Of a DNA stretch of 64,000 nucleotides, positions 1 to 9,523 are shown piece by piece. The stretch is from Enterobacter hormaechei subsp. xiangfangensis. GTDB taxonomy: Bacteria; Pseudomonadota; Gammaproteobacteria; Enterobacterales; Enterobacteriaceae. The stretch lies in the NCBI RefSeq assembly GCF_001729785.1, contig NZ_CP017183.1, positions 310,001-374,000 on the forward strand, read 5' to 3'. The notes under the pieces are model-generated. The model was given only the letters and a program-made list of their open reading frames with translations, searched no databases and had not been told where the DNA came from. Numbering within the stretch: the stretch's first letter is position 1; every line of letters starts with the position of its first letter. The position numbers and the translations under genes were made by a program.

Positions 1-104
1 GTTACACCTCTGGCGTAGCGTATAGCGACACCTCCGCGAAAACCTTCAGCCGTGGCGACAACGATGAGTGGACCTTCGGCGCCCAGATGGAAATCTGGTG
101 GTAA
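1..104 (+). CDS. lamB: Maltoporin LamB, C-terminal end (partial)
   Basis: The reading frame open from the window edge ends in TAA at 102-104. Its last 33 codons end in [12 protein letters not shown], the C-terminus of LamB, the trimeric outer-membrane channel for maltose and maltodextrins and the phage lambda receptor. The terminal aromatic residue is typical of outer-membrane beta-barrels. Only the last strand is in the window; the rest lies to the left. malM follows in the same direction, as in the malK-lamB-malM operon of enterobacteria. Confidence 0.95.
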   Translation, partial: YTSGVAYSDTSAKTFSRGDNDEWTFGAQMEIWW

Positions 105-133
105 TTCGTCGAGCCTGACGTAATGACCTGAAA

Positions 134-153
134 AGAGGGGCGTAAGCCCCTCT
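134..153 (+). other. Intercistronic hairpin between lamB and malM
   Basis: An 8-bp perfect stem (AGAGGGGC / GCCCCTCT) closes a GTAA tetraloop 30 nt after the lamB stop. No T-run follows, so it is more likely an mRNA 3'-end stabiliser or partial attenuator between lamB and malM than a full terminator. This is inferred from position and structure only. Confidence 0.6.
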
Positions 154-218
154 CTCCTTAGGGTGCTGCGCGCTATTGCCTGGCCACCGCAGTGCTCACG
201 CTATCAGAGGTAATAACA

Positions 219-1157
219 ATGAAAATGAAGAAAAGTCTCATCGCGCTGTGCCTCTCTGCGGGGCTGTTGGCCTGTGCGCCTGCGCTCACCTATGCAGATG
301 TGAATTTTGTTCCTCAAAATACCAGTGCTGCGCCAGCTATTCCGGCTGCGGCTCTTCAGCAACTGGTGTGGACGCCAGTTGATCAGTCGAAAACTCAAAC
401 CACGCAGCTTGCCGCTGGCGGTCAGTCGCTGAACGTGCCGGGTATCAGCGGTCCGGTTGCGGCTTTCAGCGTGCCGGCGAATATCGGCGAGCTGACCCTG
501 ACGTTAACCAGTGAAGTCAATAAACAGACCAGCGTCTTCGCGCCTAACGTGCTGATCCTCGATCAGAGCATGACGCCATCCGCATTCTTCCCAAGCGACT
601 ATTTCAGCTATCAGGAGCCTGGCGTCATGAGTGCCGATCGGCTGGAAGGCGTTATGCGCCTGACGCCAGCCCTGGGTCAGCAGAAGATTTATGTCCTGGT
701 GTTCACGACTGAAAAAGATCTGCAACAGACAACGAAGCTGGTTGATCCGGCGAAAGCCTACGCAAAAGGCACCGGTAACGCTGTCCCGGATATCCCGGAT
801 CCGCATGCTCGCCATACTACCGACGGCCTGATCAAGCTGAAAGTCTCCACCAACAGCGCCTCCAGCGTACTCGTAGGCCCGCTGTTTGGCTCATCTGGCC
901 CGGGGCCGGTAACGGTGGGTAATACTGCCGCGCCTGTGTATGCCGCGCCAGCCGCAACACCGGCCGCGGCTCCGGCCCCGGCGAAAAAAGCCGAGCCGGT
1001 GCTTAACGATACTGAAACGTACTTTAACAACGCCATCAAGCAGGCAGTTAAAAACGGCGATGTCGATAAAGCGCTGAAACTGCTTGATGAAGCCGAGCGT
1101 TTAGGTTCAACCACTGCCCGTTCCACCTTTATCAGCAGTGTAAAAGGCAAGGGGTAA
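219..1157 (+). CDS. malM: Maltose operon periplasmic protein MalM
   Basis: The 312-residue product matches E. coli MalM along its length, including the N-terminal signal region (MKMKKSLIALCLSAGLLAC), the central EVNKQTSVFAPNVLILDQ block and the C-terminal KALKLLDEAERLGSTTARST block. Between about residues 235 and 260 lies an Ala/Pro-rich linker. MalM is a periplasmic protein of the maltose regulon with no established biochemical activity. The ATG at 219 is preferred over an upstream in-frame ATG at 192 because it has a GAGG-type ribosome site and gives the family N-terminus. It is the last gene of the malK-lamB-malM operon and is followed by a strong terminator. Confidence 0.95.
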   Translation: MKMKKSLIALCLSAGLLACAPALTYADVNFVPQNTSAAPAIPAAALQQLVWTPVDQSKTQTTQLAAGGQSLNVPGISGPVAAFSVPANIGELTLTLTSEVNKQTSVFAPNVLILDQSMTPSAFFPSDYFSYQEPGVMSADRLEGVMRLTPALGQQKIYVLVFTTEKDLQQTTKLVDPAKAYAKGTGNAVPDIPDPHARHTTDGLIKLKVSTNSASSVLVGPLFGSSGPGPVTVGNTAAPVYAAPAATPAAAPAPAKKAEPVLNDTETYFNNAIKQAVKNGDVDKALKLLDEAERLGSTTARSTFISSVKGKG

Positions 1158-1193
1158 CCGTCTCCCCACAGTGCTGATTTTGTTAGTCGTTTG

Positions 1194-1220
1194 GTGCGCC
1201 TTCACGGGCGCACTTTTTTT
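1194..1220 (+). terminator. Rho-independent terminator after malM
   Basis: A 7-bp GC-rich stem, GTGCGCC / GGCGCAC, with a 6-nt loop is followed by seven T residues, 37 nt after the malM stop. It should end the mal operon transcript before ubiC. Confidence 0.85.
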
Positions 1221-1329
1221 GGCTAAGTTGCACCATTGTTGCGATAGTGATCGTTAAATTCTGTTTGTCCGTCCTCATTTTGCCAATCTGCGATACAATG
1301 CTTTTACGTTATGTATCGGAGAGTCTGGC

Positions 1330-1827
1330 ATGTCACACCCCGCGCTCACGCAGCTGCGTGCGCTACGCTATTTCGACCACATCCCTGCGCTTGACCCGGA
1401 ACAGCTGGACTGGCTGCTGCTGGAAGATTCCATGACAAAACGTTTTGAGCAACAGGGTAAAACGGTCACGGTGACGATGATTCAGGAAGGGTTTGTCTCG
1501 CCTGCGGAGATTGCCAGCGAGCTGCCGCTGCTGCCGCAGGAAGAACGCTACTGGCTGCGTGAAATTTTACTCTGTGCAGATGGCGAGCCGTGGCTTGCCG
1601 GGCGGACGGTGGTTCCTGAGTCTACACTTTCCGGGCCGGAGCTGGCATTGCAACGCCTCGGCAAAACGCCCCTGGGGCGCTATCTGTTCACCTCGTCTGA
1701 ACTGACCCGTGATTTTATTGAAATTGGTTGCGATGCCGATTTGTGGGGGCGCCGTTCCCGCCTTCGTTTGAGTGGCAAGCCGTTAATACTGACGGAACTC
1801 TTTTTGCCTGCATCGCCGTTGTACTAA
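1330..1827 (+). CDS. ubiC: Chorismate pyruvate-lyase UbiC
   Basis: This 165-residue protein, the same length as E. coli UbiC, converts chorismate to 4-hydroxybenzoate plus pyruvate, the first committed step of ubiquinone synthesis. Active-site residues are visible: Arg77 in the YWLREILL segment and Glu156 in [12 protein letters not shown] (Arg76 and Glu155 when the initiator Met is not counted). Thirteen nucleotides separate it from ubiA, so the two are probably co-transcribed. The gene starts about 110 nt after the malM terminator, leaving room for its own promoter. Confidence 0.97.
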   Translation: MSHPALTQLRALRYFDHIPALDPEQLDWLLLEDSMTKRFEQQGKTVTVTMIQEGFVSPAEIASELPLLPQEERYWLREILLCADGEPWLAGRTVVPESTLSGPELALQRLGKTPLGRYLFTSSELTRDFIEIGCDADLWGRRSRLRLSGKPLILTELFLPASPLY

Positions 1828-1839
1828 GAGGGAGAGAAA

Positions 1840-2709
1840 ATGGAGTGGAGTCTGACGCAGAATAAGCTGCTGGCCTATCACCGCCTGATGCGTACTGATA
1901 AACCCATTGGCGCGCTGCTGCTGCTGTGGCCGACCTTATGGGCGCTGTGGGTTGCCACGCCGGGCGTGCCGCCGCTGTGGATCCTGGCGGTATTTGTGGC
2001 GGGCGTCTGGCTGATGCGCGCTGCGGGCTGTGTGGTCAACGACTATGCTGACCGGAAATTTGATGGACATGTTAAGCGCACCGCGAATCGTCCTCTGCCG
2101 AGCGGTCAGGTGACCGGGAAAGAGGCGCGCATTCTGTTTGTGGTGCTGGTGCTTCTCTCTTTCATGCTGGTGTTAACCCTTAACACCATGACCATTCTAC
2201 TGTCCGTTGCGGCTCTGGCGCTGGCCTGGGTTTACCCGTTCATGAAGCGATACACCCATCTGCCGCAGGTGGTATTGGGTGCGGCATTTGGCTGGTCGAT
2301 TCCCATGGCGTTTGCCGCGGTCAGCGAGTCCGTTCCGCTCAGCTGCTGGCTGATGTTCCTGGCGAATATTCTCTGGGCCGTTGCGTACGATACCCAATAC
2401 GCGATGGTCGATCGCGATGACGATCTCAAGATTGGCATCAAATCGACGGCGATCCTGTTTGGTCGTCACGACAAGCTGATCATCGGCATATTACAGGTGG
2501 CGGTGCTGGCGCTGATGGTGGCGATTGGTCGCCTGAACGGGCTGAACTGGGAGTTTTACTGGTCCGTACTGGTGGCGGGGCTGCTGTTTGCGTATCAGCA
2601 GAAGCTGATCGCGAAGCGCGAGCGTGAAGCCTGCTTTAAAGCGTTTCTGAATAATAACTACGTCGGGCTGGTGCTGTTTCTGGGCCTGGCGATGAGTTAC
2701 TGGTCATAA
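1840..2709 (+). CDS. ubiA: 4-hydroxybenzoate octaprenyltransferase UbiA
   Basis: UbiA is an integral inner-membrane prenyltransferase that attaches the octaprenyl chain to 4-hydroxybenzoate, the step after UbiC. The 289-residue product has many hydrophobic helices and the two Asp-rich motifs that bind Mg and the prenyl diphosphate: NDYADRKFD at residues 67-75 and [12 protein letters not shown] at 184-195. A GGGAGAG ribosome site precedes the ATG. A pair of REP sequences follows immediately after the stop. Confidence 0.97.
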   Translation: MEWSLTQNKLLAYHRLMRTDKPIGALLLLWPTLWALWVATPGVPPLWILAVFVAGVWLMRAAGCVVNDYADRKFDGHVKRTANRPLPSGQVTGKEARILFVVLVLLSFMLVLTLNTMTILLSVAALALAWVYPFMKRYTHLPQVVLGAAFGWSIPMAFAAVSESVPLSCWLMFLANILWAVAYDTQYAMVDRDDDLKIGIKSTAILFGRHDKLIIGILQVAVLALMVAIGRLNGLNWEFYWSVLVAGLLFAYQQKLIAKREREACFKAFLNNNYVGLVLFLGLAMSYWS

Positions 2710-2713
2710 AAAA

Positions 2714-2791
2714 GCCGGGTGGCGGCTTCGCCTTACCCGGCCTACGATTTAGCGGAACATGTAGGCCGGGTAAGCGTTAGCGTCACCCGGC
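2714..2791. repeat. REP pair (BIME) between ubiA and plsB
   Basis: Two inverted REP units, 2714-2745 and 2761-2791, share the GCCGGGTG and TACCCGGCCTAC type ends and face each other across a short spacer. They fill the gap between the convergent genes ubiA and plsB, a typical place for BIMEs, which act as transcript stabilisers, gyrase sites or boundaries. Confidence 0.9.
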
Positions 2792-2798
2792 TTTAGCA

Positions 2799-5219
2799 TC
2801 ATTCGCCCTGCGTCGAACTCTCAATCGTTAAACGCACATCCGCGGTAATCAGCTCTGCCAGCATCTGGTAAACCTTCATCGTCTCTTCCGGCTCGGCATC
2901 GCCCGTATCGCTAATGTACCCTTCGTCGCGCAGCGTCAGCACCAGGGAGCTGAATACCGCTTTGTCGAAGAATTCCGGGGCGTTAATGCCATGCAGAACG
3001 GAGAGGCGCTGGGCCAGCGTCCGGCTCTCTTTTTCCAGCGTACCGCGGTTGATGGACGGATTTGCACTCAGCAACCAGAAGGTAATGGCGTAGCGCTGCA
3101 ACGTCTCACGCGCACCGGAAGCCAGGAGCTGCAAGGTACGTGAACGTGACGGATTGATATGCAGTTCATCATCACTGATGGTAATCAGCCCCTGACGATG
3201 CATCTCTGCCGTCATTTTATCGAGCTCTGCCGCCAGTTCATCCTTACTCCAGCGCAGGAACAGCTCCGCTTTCAGCATCGGGTAGATGGCCTGAATATGG
3301 CGCAGCAGCTCCTGACGCGAAATACGGCGGTGCTGGGTAATAATGGCCGCCATCAGCGACGGCAGCATCAGCATGTGCGTGATGTTATTACGGTAGTAGG
3401 TCATCAGCACGGCCTGCTCGCGCGGCAGAATGATGATGTCACCAATCGTATCTTTCTCGACTTCGAACTTGTTCATCTGCAACGCGTGATCGATCAGCTC
3501 GCTGGCGGTGGCAGACGGCACGGTCGAATCCACGGAATACGGCACGTTGCGCATGATATCCAGGTAGCAGTCAATCTGCTCGGTCAGCTGTTCGCGGGTC
3601 AGTGAACGCTGGCGAGAGGCCAGAAGCGCAGTACAACACAGGTTCATGGCGTTTGCCGCACCAGCATTGTTGATGCGTACCATCAGCTCGGATGCAATGC
3701 CGTTGACCGTTGGCGTCAGCCAGGCCGGACGTACCGCTTCGATAGGATCGATAGACTCGCGCCACTCCGGAACATGATGGTTCAGATATGTCATCAGCGG
3801 CAGGGGCTCGCCAAAGTTCACGTATCCCTGGCCGAGGTTGCGCAATTTACTCAGCCCACGCAGCATCTGCGGCAGACTCTCTTTCTCTTTAGTCGCACCG
3901 CGCAGCTCTTTCGCGTAGGTGCCCACTTCCATCACGTGTTCATAACCGATGTAAATCGGCACCAGCGTGATAGGACGGGTACCGCCACGCAGCATGGCCT
4001 GAATGGTCATCGACAGCGTGCCGGTCTTTGGATCGAGCAGACGACCGGTACGCGAGCGACCGCCTTCAACAAAGTACTCCACAGAATAACCGCGGCTGAA
4101 CAGCTCGCCCAGATACTCCCTGAAGACGGTGGAGTAAAGCTTGTTACCTTTAAAGGTACGACGAATGAAGAACGCACCCAGACGGCGGAAAATCGGGCCT
4201 GCTGGCCAGAAGTTCAGGTTGATACCGGCAGCAATATGCGGTGGCACCAACCCCTGGTGATAGAGCACGTAAGAGAGCAACAAGTAGTCCATGTGGCTGC
4301 GGTGGCAGGGCACATAGACAATCTCGTGGCCGTCGTGCGCTAACTGACGCACGCGTTCGGCGTTGTGGACGTTAATCCCCTGATAGAGGCGGTTCCACGT
4401 GAAGCCGAGGATACGGTCAGAGAGGCGAATCATCTCGTAGGAGAAGTTCGCGGCGATCTCTTCCATCAGCGCGATTGCGTTCTGCTGCGCTTTCTCGTGC
4501 GAAATTTTCTTGCTGCGCGCTTCGTCTTCTACGGCACGGGCAATCGCTTTGGAAGCCAGCAGCTTGTTGAACAGATCCTGACGTGCCGGGAGACGTGGTC
4601 CAACGGCCGCCAGACGCTGACGTGCAAAGTGCATACGCGCAACGCGCGCCAGCTTTTGCGCAATGATTTTGTCAGTGCCGTGTTCATCCGCCATGCGGCG
4701 CAGTGAAACGGAAGGTGAGAAGCGGACAAAACTGTCGCGTCCCAGCCAGGAGACGGCGAAAAACTTCTGAATGCCGTTGAGCATACGCAGCGGCGGGTTC
4801 TCTTCCCCTTTTTCGCGCCCCGGACGACGGCCAAACATCACCGACACCGGCACCATCTGCACGTCCAGATCGGGGTTGCTGCGGTGCAGATCGAGGTAAT
4901 CATGGAACAGCTTAATGGACTCTTCTTTCGGCGTGTAATAGGTGAACACGCGCGGCCCGCCATGGATGAACACGTAGCGTGGCAGCAGCGTACCGTCGAC
5001 TTCCAGCGGTTCAAGTGGGTCAGGTAAATCGTGCGCCAGACATTGAGCGCGAAGCGTCAGCAGGTCTGCCTTCGAGTTATAAGGCAAAACGTACATAATA
5101 GGGCGCGACGTATCGAGCCCTAATTCCAGCGCAGGTTCTGCTGGGATAGACTTACTTTTTACCAGGACGCTTAATGGTAAATTAAGTAATTTGTAGTAAA
5201 TTCGTGGCCAGCCGGACAT
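2799..5219 (-). CDS. plsB: Glycerol-3-phosphate 1-O-acyltransferase PlsB
   Basis: PlsB is a membrane-associated enzyme that acylates sn-glycerol-3-phosphate at position 1, the first step of phospholipid synthesis. The 806-residue product matches E. coli PlsB closely. The acyltransferase HX4D motif lies in CHRSHMDYL (His near 306) and the phosphate-binding motif in [11 protein letters not shown]. The start [13 protein letters not shown] at 5219 is chosen to agree with the accepted protein. An in-frame ATG at 5282 would add 21 residues, the same extension found in older E. coli annotations. It is divergent from dgkA, the other phospholipid gene here. Confidence 0.96.
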   Translation of the reverse strand: MSGWPRIYYKLLNLPLSVLVKSKSIPAEPALELGLDTSRPIMYVLPYNSKADLLTLRAQCLAHDLPDPLEPLEVDGTLLPRYVFIHGGPRVFTYYTPKEESIKLFHDYLDLHRSNPDLDVQMVPVSVMFGRRPGREKGEENPPLRMLNGIQKFFAVSWLGRDSFVRFSPSVSLRRMADEHGTDKIIAQKLARVARMHFARQRLAAVGPRLPARQDLFNKLLASKAIARAVEDEARSKKISHEKAQQNAIALMEEIAANFSYEMIRLSDRILGFTWNRLYQGINVHNAERVRQLAHDGHEIVYVPCHRSHMDYLLLSYVLYHQGLVPPHIAAGINLNFWPAGPIFRRLGAFFIRRTFKGNKLYSTVFREYLGELFSRGYSVEYFVEGGRSRTGRLLDPKTGTLSMTIQAMLRGGTRPITLVPIYIGYEHVMEVGTYAKELRGATKEKESLPQMLRGLSKLRNLGQGYVNFGEPLPLMTYLNHHVPEWRESIDPIEAVRPAWLTPTVNGIASELMVRINNAGAANAMNLCCTALLASRQRSLTREQLTEQIDCYLDIMRNVPYSVDSTVPSATASELIDHALQMNKFEVEKDTIGDIIILPREQAVLMTYYRNNITHMLMLPSLMAAIITQHRRISRQELLRHIQAIYPMLKAELFLRWSKDELAAELDKMTAEMHRQGLITISDDELHINPSRSRTLQLLASGARETLQRYAITFWLLSANPSINRGTLEKESRTLAQRLSVLHGINAPEFFDKAVFSSLVLTLRDEGYISDTGDAEPEETMKVYQMLAELITADVRLTIESSTQGE

Positions 5220-5373
5220 AAACGATGTAAAGCCTCTGGTTAATAATGCAATTGCGGCGCAAGGATAACAGAAAGCGCGCAAAATTTCTGTTGTTACCCG
5301 TCATACTTCAGGTTGCAGCAAAACGCGCTGCGGCTTTAGTTACAGACGCTATTTATCATAAAAGGTTCTTTTA

Positions 5374-5742
5374 ATGGCCAATAATACCACTGGGTTAACT
5401 CGAATCATTAAAGCTGCCGGTTATTCATGGAAAGGTTTCCGCGCTGCATGGGTTAATGAAGCCGCTTTCCGCCAGGAGGCGGTTGCTGCAATCGTTGCCG
5501 TTGTCATCGCCTGCTTCCTTGATGTTGATGCTATCACCCGCGTACTGCTCATCGGATCTGTCTTTCTGGTGATGATAGTGGAAATTCTTAATAGCGCTAT
5601 TGAGGCCGTTGTTGACCGAATCGGGTCGGAATTCCATGAATTGTCTGGCCGGGCGAAAGACATGGGTTCCGCTGCCGTACTGCTGGCGATTATCACTGCG
5701 GCGATCACCTGGGTCACGCTGCTTTGGTCGCATTTCCGATGA
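5374..5742 (+). CDS. dgkA: Diacylglycerol kinase DgkA
   Basis: This small homotrimeric inner-membrane kinase (122 residues, three predicted transmembrane helices) phosphorylates diacylglycerol to phosphatidate, recycling diacylglycerol made during osmoregulated glucan synthesis. The family motif EILNSAIEAVVDRIGSE holds the catalytic glutamates (Glu70 and Glu77 counting Met). It is divergent from plsB across a 154-bp intergenic region and lies 108 bp before lexA. Confidence 0.97.
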   Translation: MANNTTGLTRIIKAAGYSWKGFRAAWVNEAAFRQEAVAAIVAVVIACFLDVDAITRVLLIGSVFLVMIVEILNSAIEAVVDRIGSEFHELSGRAKDMGSAAVLLAIITAAITWVTLLWSHFR

Positions 5743-5805
5743 GCCTCGAGGAATAATTAAGTCCCTGGTTTTTTGTGCAGTTTTTGGTTCCAAAATCGCC
5801 TTTGA

Positions 5806-5821
5806 CTGTATATACTCACAG
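5806..5821 (+). promoter_or_regulatory. LexA (SOS) box 1 of lexA
   Basis: CTGTATATACTCACAG fits the LexA consensus CTGT-N8-ACAG exactly. It lies 29 nt before the lexA start and overlaps a TTGACT -35-like hexamer at 5802-5807. With box 2 it forms the tandem operator known for lexA autorepression in E. coli. Confidence 0.95.
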
Positions 5822-5826
5822 CATAA

Positions 5827-5842
5827 CTGTATATACACCCAG
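5827..5842 (+). promoter_or_regulatory. LexA (SOS) box 2 of lexA
   Basis: CTGTATATACACCCAG is the second operator, 21 bp (two helical turns) after box 1. One position of the right half-site is off consensus (CCAG instead of ACAG), as in E. coli lexA. Confidence 0.92.
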
Positions 5843-5850
5843 GGGGCGGT

Positions 5851-6459
5851 ATGAAAGCGTTAACGACCAGGCAGCAAGAGGTGTTTGATCTCATTCGGGA
5901 TCATATCGGCCAGACGGGTATGCCACCCACGCGTGCAGAAATTGCGCAGCGTCTGGGCTTCCGTTCTCCTAATGCTGCCGAAGAGCACCTTAAAGCGCTG
6001 GCGCGTAAGGGCGTGATTGAGATTGTTTCCGGCGCCTCACGCGGTATTCGTCTGCTGGTGGAAGAAGAGAGCGGTATTCCGCTGGTGGGTCGCGTAGCGG
6101 CAGGTGAACCTCTGCTGGCGCAGCAGCACATCGAAGGGCACTATCAGGTTGATCCAGGCATGTTCAAGCCGAGCGCCGATTTCCTGCTGCGCGTTAGCGG
6201 AATGTCCATGAAAGATATCGGTATTCTGGATGGCGATCTGCTGGCGGTACACAAAACGCAGGACGTGCGTAACGGGCAAGTCGTGGTGGCGCGCATTGAT
6301 GATGAAGTGACGGTTAAGCGCCTGAAGAAACAAGGCAATACCGTGCAGCTTCTGCCTGAAAACAATGAATTCTCCCCGATTGTGGTGGATCTCCGCGAGC
6401 AGAGCTTCTCTATTGAAGGACTGGCGGTCGGCGTTATCCGCAACGGTGAATGGCTGTAA
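5851..6459 (+). CDS. lexA: SOS repressor LexA
   Basis: LexA represses the SOS regulon and cleaves itself when RecA filaments form on single-stranded DNA. The 202-residue product has the N-terminal winged-helix domain (about 1-70), the Ala84-Gly85 cleavage site in RVAAGEPL, and the S24-peptidase dyad Ser119 (GMSM) and Lys156 (TVKRL), all at E. coli positions. Two SOS boxes upstream indicate autoregulation. dinF follows 63 nt downstream, probably in the same SOS transcript. Confidence 0.98.
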   Translation: MKALTTRQQEVFDLIRDHIGQTGMPPTRAEIAQRLGFRSPNAAEEHLKALARKGVIEIVSGASRGIRLLVEEESGIPLVGRVAAGEPLLAQQHIEGHYQVDPGMFKPSADFLLRVSGMSMKDIGILDGDLLAVHKTQDVRNGQVVVARIDDEVTVKRLKKQGNTVQLLPENNEFSPIVVDLREQSFSIEGLAVGVIRNGEWL

Positions 6460-6470
6460 TCTCTTCCTGA

Positions 6471-6495
6471 CAGGCTGTAGTTCCTCTACAGCCTG
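6471..6495 (+). other. Hairpin between lexA and dinF
   Basis: A perfect 10-bp stem, CAGGCTGTAG / CTACAGCCTG, with a 5-nt loop lies 12 nt after the lexA stop. Only a weak T-run (GTTTTC) follows at some distance, so it may be a leaky terminator that lowers dinF relative to lexA. Confidence 0.6.
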
Positions 6496-6522
6496 GCCTG
6501 TTTTCTGATTCCGGTAATTTCC

Positions 6523-7860
6523 ATGGCATTGCTAACTTCTGCCGATAAGGCGTTGTGGCGTCTTGCGCTACCGATGATTTTTTCCAATATTACCGTTCCT
6601 CTGCTTGGGCTGGTGGATACGGCGGTTATCGGGCATCTCGATTCGCCGATTTATCTCGGCGGCGTCGCGATCGGCGCAACGGCGACCAGCTTTCTCTTTA
6701 TGCTGCTGCTTTTTCTGCGCATGAGTACGACGGGCCTGACGGCCCAGGCGTATGGTGCAAAAGATCCCCTGCGTCTGGCGCGTGCGCTGGTTCAGCCGCT
6801 CATTCTGGCGTTCGGTGCTGGCGCGTTAATCGTTCTGTTGCGTACGCCGCTGATTGATTTTGCGCTCCATATTGTGGGCGGCAGCGATGCCGTACTGGAA
6901 CAGGCCCGGCGGTTCCTCGAAATTCGCTGGCTCAGCGCGCCCGCTTCACTGGCAAACCTGGTCCTGCTGGGCTGGCTGTTGGGCGTGCAGTACGCCCGCG
7001 CGCCGGTGATCCTGCTGGTGGTAGGCAACCTGCTTAACATTATGCTCGATCTGTGGCTGGTGATGGGGCTGCACATGAACGTCCGGGGCGCGGCGCTGGC
7101 CACGGCGATTGCCGAGTACGGTACGCTGCTAATTGGTTTGGGAATGGTCTGGCGCGTACTGGCGATGCGCGGTATCACCCTGGATCTGCTGAAATCGGCC
7201 TGGCGCGGCAACATTCGTAAGCTGCTGGCGCTTAATCGCGACATCATGCTCCGTTCGCTCCTGCTGCAACTCTGCTTTGGCGCCTTAACCGTTTTTGGTG
7301 CGCGTCTTGGGCCTGAAATCGTCGCAGTCAACGCAGTGCTCATGACGTTACTGACCTTTACCGCTTACGCGCTGGATGGTTTTGCTTACGCCGTCGAGGC
7401 GCATTCAGGGCAGGCCTATGGCGCGCGTGAAAGCGGCCAGTTACGTGAGGTCTGGCGTGCTGCCTGTCGTCAGGCGGGCCTGGTGGCGCTGGCCTTTGCT
7501 CTGGTATACGCCTGTTTTGGTGAGCATATTGTCGCGCTACTCACCTCGTTGCCCGCGCTACGTGAGCTGGCCGATCGCTACATCCTCTGGCAGGTAGTAT
7601 TACCGGTGGTGGGTGTGTGGTGCTATTTGCTGGACGGCATGTTTATTGGTGCGACGCGAGGGGCGGAGATGCGCAACAGCATGGCCGTCGCGGCGGCGGG
7701 GTTTGGCCTGACGCTGCTGACCCTGCCGTATCTCGGCAATCATGGTCTGTGGCTGGCGCTGGCGGTGTTTCTCTCACTGCGTGGCCTTTCGCTGGCCGTT
7801 ATCTGGCATCGTCACTGGCGAAACAATACCTGGTTTCCAGCCCCGCACGATATATCGTAA
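6523..7860 (+). CDS. dinF: MATE-family efflux protein DinF
   Basis: DinF is a damage-inducible membrane transporter of the MATE family with about twelve hydrophobic helices in 445 residues. It is linked to efflux of small toxic molecules and oxidative or bile-salt tolerance. The N-terminus (LWRLALPMIFSNITVPLLGL) and the block LDGFAYAVEAHSGQAYGAR match E. coli DinF. Its place after lexA is the usual SOS operon arrangement. Confidence 0.93.
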   Translation: MALLTSADKALWRLALPMIFSNITVPLLGLVDTAVIGHLDSPIYLGGVAIGATATSFLFMLLLFLRMSTTGLTAQAYGAKDPLRLARALVQPLILAFGAGALIVLLRTPLIDFALHIVGGSDAVLEQARRFLEIRWLSAPASLANLVLLGWLLGVQYARAPVILLVVGNLLNIMLDLWLVMGLHMNVRGAALATAIAEYGTLLIGLGMVWRVLAMRGITLDLLKSAWRGNIRKLLALNRDIMLRSLLLQLCFGALTVFGARLGPEIVAVNAVLMTLLTFTAYALDGFAYAVEAHSGQAYGARESGQLREVWRAACRQAGLVALAFALVYACFGEHIVALLTSLPALRELADRYILWQVVLPVVGVWCYLLDGMFIGATRGAEMRNSMAVAAAGFGLTLLTLPYLGNHGLWLALAVFLSLRGLSLAVIWHRHWRNNTWFPAPHDIS

Positions 7861-7979
7861 CGGTTAAAGATTCCGAATATAAAAACAACTACCGAATCCT
7901 TAACTACAATAATAATCACGTCCAGCAGAAAAGAACGTAGCGGGCGATACTCATAGACGCTTAACACGAGGACACGATT

Positions 7980-8189
7980 ATGAATAAAGACGAAATCGGC
8001 GGCAACTGGAAGCAATTCAAAGGTAAAGCGAAAGAACAGTGGGGTAAGCTGACAGATGACGATATGACCGTCATTGAAGGTAAGCGCGATCAGCTGGTAG
8101 GTAAAATCCAGGAGCGCTACGGTTACGAAAAAGATCAGGCGGAAAACGAAGTCAAAGACTGGGAAACCCGTAACGACTACCGCTGGTAA
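7980..8189 (+). CDS. yjbJ: CsbD-family stress protein YjbJ
   Basis: This 69-residue, highly charged soluble protein belongs to the CsbD family and is nearly identical to E. coli YjbJ (NWKQFKGKAKEQWGKLTDDD, WETRNDYRW end). It is abundant in stationary phase in E. coli and its molecular role is unknown. A GAGGA ribosome site precedes the ATG and a terminator follows the stop. The 119-bp gap before it probably carries its own promoter. Confidence 0.93.
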   Translation: MNKDEIGGNWKQFKGKAKEQWGKLTDDDMTVIEGKRDQLVGKIQERYGYEKDQAENEVKDWETRNDYRW

Positions 8190-8203
8190 CCGGTACTATC
8201 CCC

Positions 8204-8231
8204 AAGGGCGGCCCTGAGCCGCCTTTTTCTT
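8204..8231 (+). terminator. Rho-independent terminator after yjbJ
   Basis: The stem GGCGGC / GCCGCC with loop CCTGA is extended by A-T and G-T pairs and followed by a T-rich tract. It separates the convergent genes yjbJ and zur. Confidence 0.85.
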
Positions 8232-8236
8232 TGGCT

Positions 8237-8749
8237 TTAACGCGGCTTTTTCTTCACCAGGATAGAGTGATCGTGCTGACAGTCATCCTGATGACGGCAT
8301 GACTCCACCTCCACGCAGGCAGAACATAAGCCGTGGGCTTCAATCACATTATGGCGCAGCGCAAAGCCCATTCTGGCTGCCAGCGTATGCATAATATCTT
8401 CCACACCTTCCGCACACTCTTCCTTCACCACACCACAGCGATCGCAGATAAACATGGCGGACGTGTGAGTTGGCTGGTCAAAAAGATGGCACAGCACATA
8501 GCTGTTTGTTGATTCCACTTTATGCACAAACCCTTGCTCCAGCAGAAAATCCAGCGCCCGATAAACGGTCGGCGGTTTTGCCTGCGGCTCGCTTTCACGC
8601 AGCAGATCGAGCAGATCGTAGGCGCTGATGGCGCCCTGTTGCAGGCTCATCAGACGCAGTACCTCAAGGCGCTGCGGGGTCAGGCGCACATTGCGTTGCG
8701 CGCACAGCTTTTCAGCTTGCGCTAACAGCTCTTTTGTGGACTTGTCCAT
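8237..8749 (-). CDS. zur: Zinc uptake regulator Zur
   Basis: Zur is a Fur-family repressor of zinc uptake genes such as znuABC. The 170-residue product has the winged-helix domain with recognition segment KPPTVYRALDFLLEQG and the metal-binding part with CDRCG and CSAC cysteine pairs, the HTSAMF segment and a His-rich C-terminal tail. Length and sequence agree with E. coli Zur. It is divergent from an accessory cupin gene rather than directly next to dusA as in E. coli. Confidence 0.96.
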   Translation of the reverse strand: MDKSTKELLAQAEKLCAQRNVRLTPQRLEVLRLMSLQQGAISAYDLLDLLRESEPQAKPPTVYRALDFLLEQGFVHKVESTNSYVLCHLFDQPTHTSAMFICDRCGVVKEECAEGVEDIMHTLAARMGFALRHNVIEAHGLCSACVEVESCRHQDDCQHDHSILVKKKPR

Positions 8750-8866
8750 CGGGCACCTCGGATGTGGTAAGGGGTGAAAACTCTCACTTTATCATGTTCT
8801 GCTAAAAACACCGAGATCCGCCAGGCTGTGCTATACCTGACGCATCGCAAATCAAGAGATCGCAAA

Positions 8867-9355
8867 ATGAAAAGACCTGACTGTATTCGGCACTGGCGGG
8901 ACGTGGAAGGCGCTGATGACGCAACGTATCCTGACAGCAACGAACGTTTTTCTATTGGCGCGCCGCTGGCCCGCAAACTGGGTCTCGGCCGCATTGGTAT
9001 TCACCATGAACGGCTGCCGCCCGGACGCCGCACATCTTATCCGCATGCGGAAAGCGACGAAGAGGAGTTTGTTTACGTTCTGGAGGGTTACCCTGAGGCC
9101 TGGATCAATGGCTATTTATGGAAGCTCGAACCCGGAGACAGCGTGGGATTTCCAGCCGGGACGGGCGTGTGTCACACCTTTATCAACAATACCGATGAAG
9201 AGGTGCGCTTACTGGTGGTGGGTGAGGCCAATAAAAAACATAACCGTATCTACTATCCGCTCAATCCGGTGTATGCCGCGACGCGCGAAGACCGCTGGGT
9301 CGACCATCCGCCTCAGTTTTTTGGGCCGCACGATGGAAAACCTGGGCGAAAATAA
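8867..9355 (+). CDS. Cupin-domain protein of unknown function
   Basis: The 162-residue product carries a single cupin domain: PHAESDEEEFVYVLEGYPEAW (about residues 61-80) resembles cupin motif 1 and GVCHTFINNTDEEVRLLVVGEA (about 102-123) resembles motif 2. The substrate and enzymatic role cannot be read from the sequence. The ATG at 8867 is preferred over an upstream in-frame ATG at 8774, because the extra residues would overlap the zur promoter region and look unrelated to a cupin. It is divergent from zur across 117 bp with no clear Zur operator. It is absent from this position in E. coli, so it is an accessory gene. Confidence 0.8.
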   Translation: MKRPDCIRHWRDVEGADDATYPDSNERFSIGAPLARKLGLGRIGIHHERLPPGRRTSYPHAESDEEEFVYVLEGYPEAWINGYLWKLEPGDSVGFPAGTGVCHTFINNTDEEVRLLVVGEANKKHNRIYYPLNPVYAATREDRWVDHPPQFFGPHDGKPGRK

Positions 9356-9523
9356 TTTCCTCTTCTATAAATATTGATGGTCGTCACATATTACAACAGG
9401 CCGGGATGGAATTTAACTTAAGGAAATAGCGGGTCTTTTTGCACTTATTCACAGCAATAGTTCGTTCCTGTTTGGGTGATAACAGACAGGGTTAACTAAT
9501 AACAAACTATTTACGAGCACACT

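Noticed and set aside
5220..5282. Longer PlsB start adding 21 residues
   Set aside because: The in-frame ATG at 5282 recreates the old 827-residue E. coli annotation, but the accepted protein starts at MSGWPR, which is kept here.
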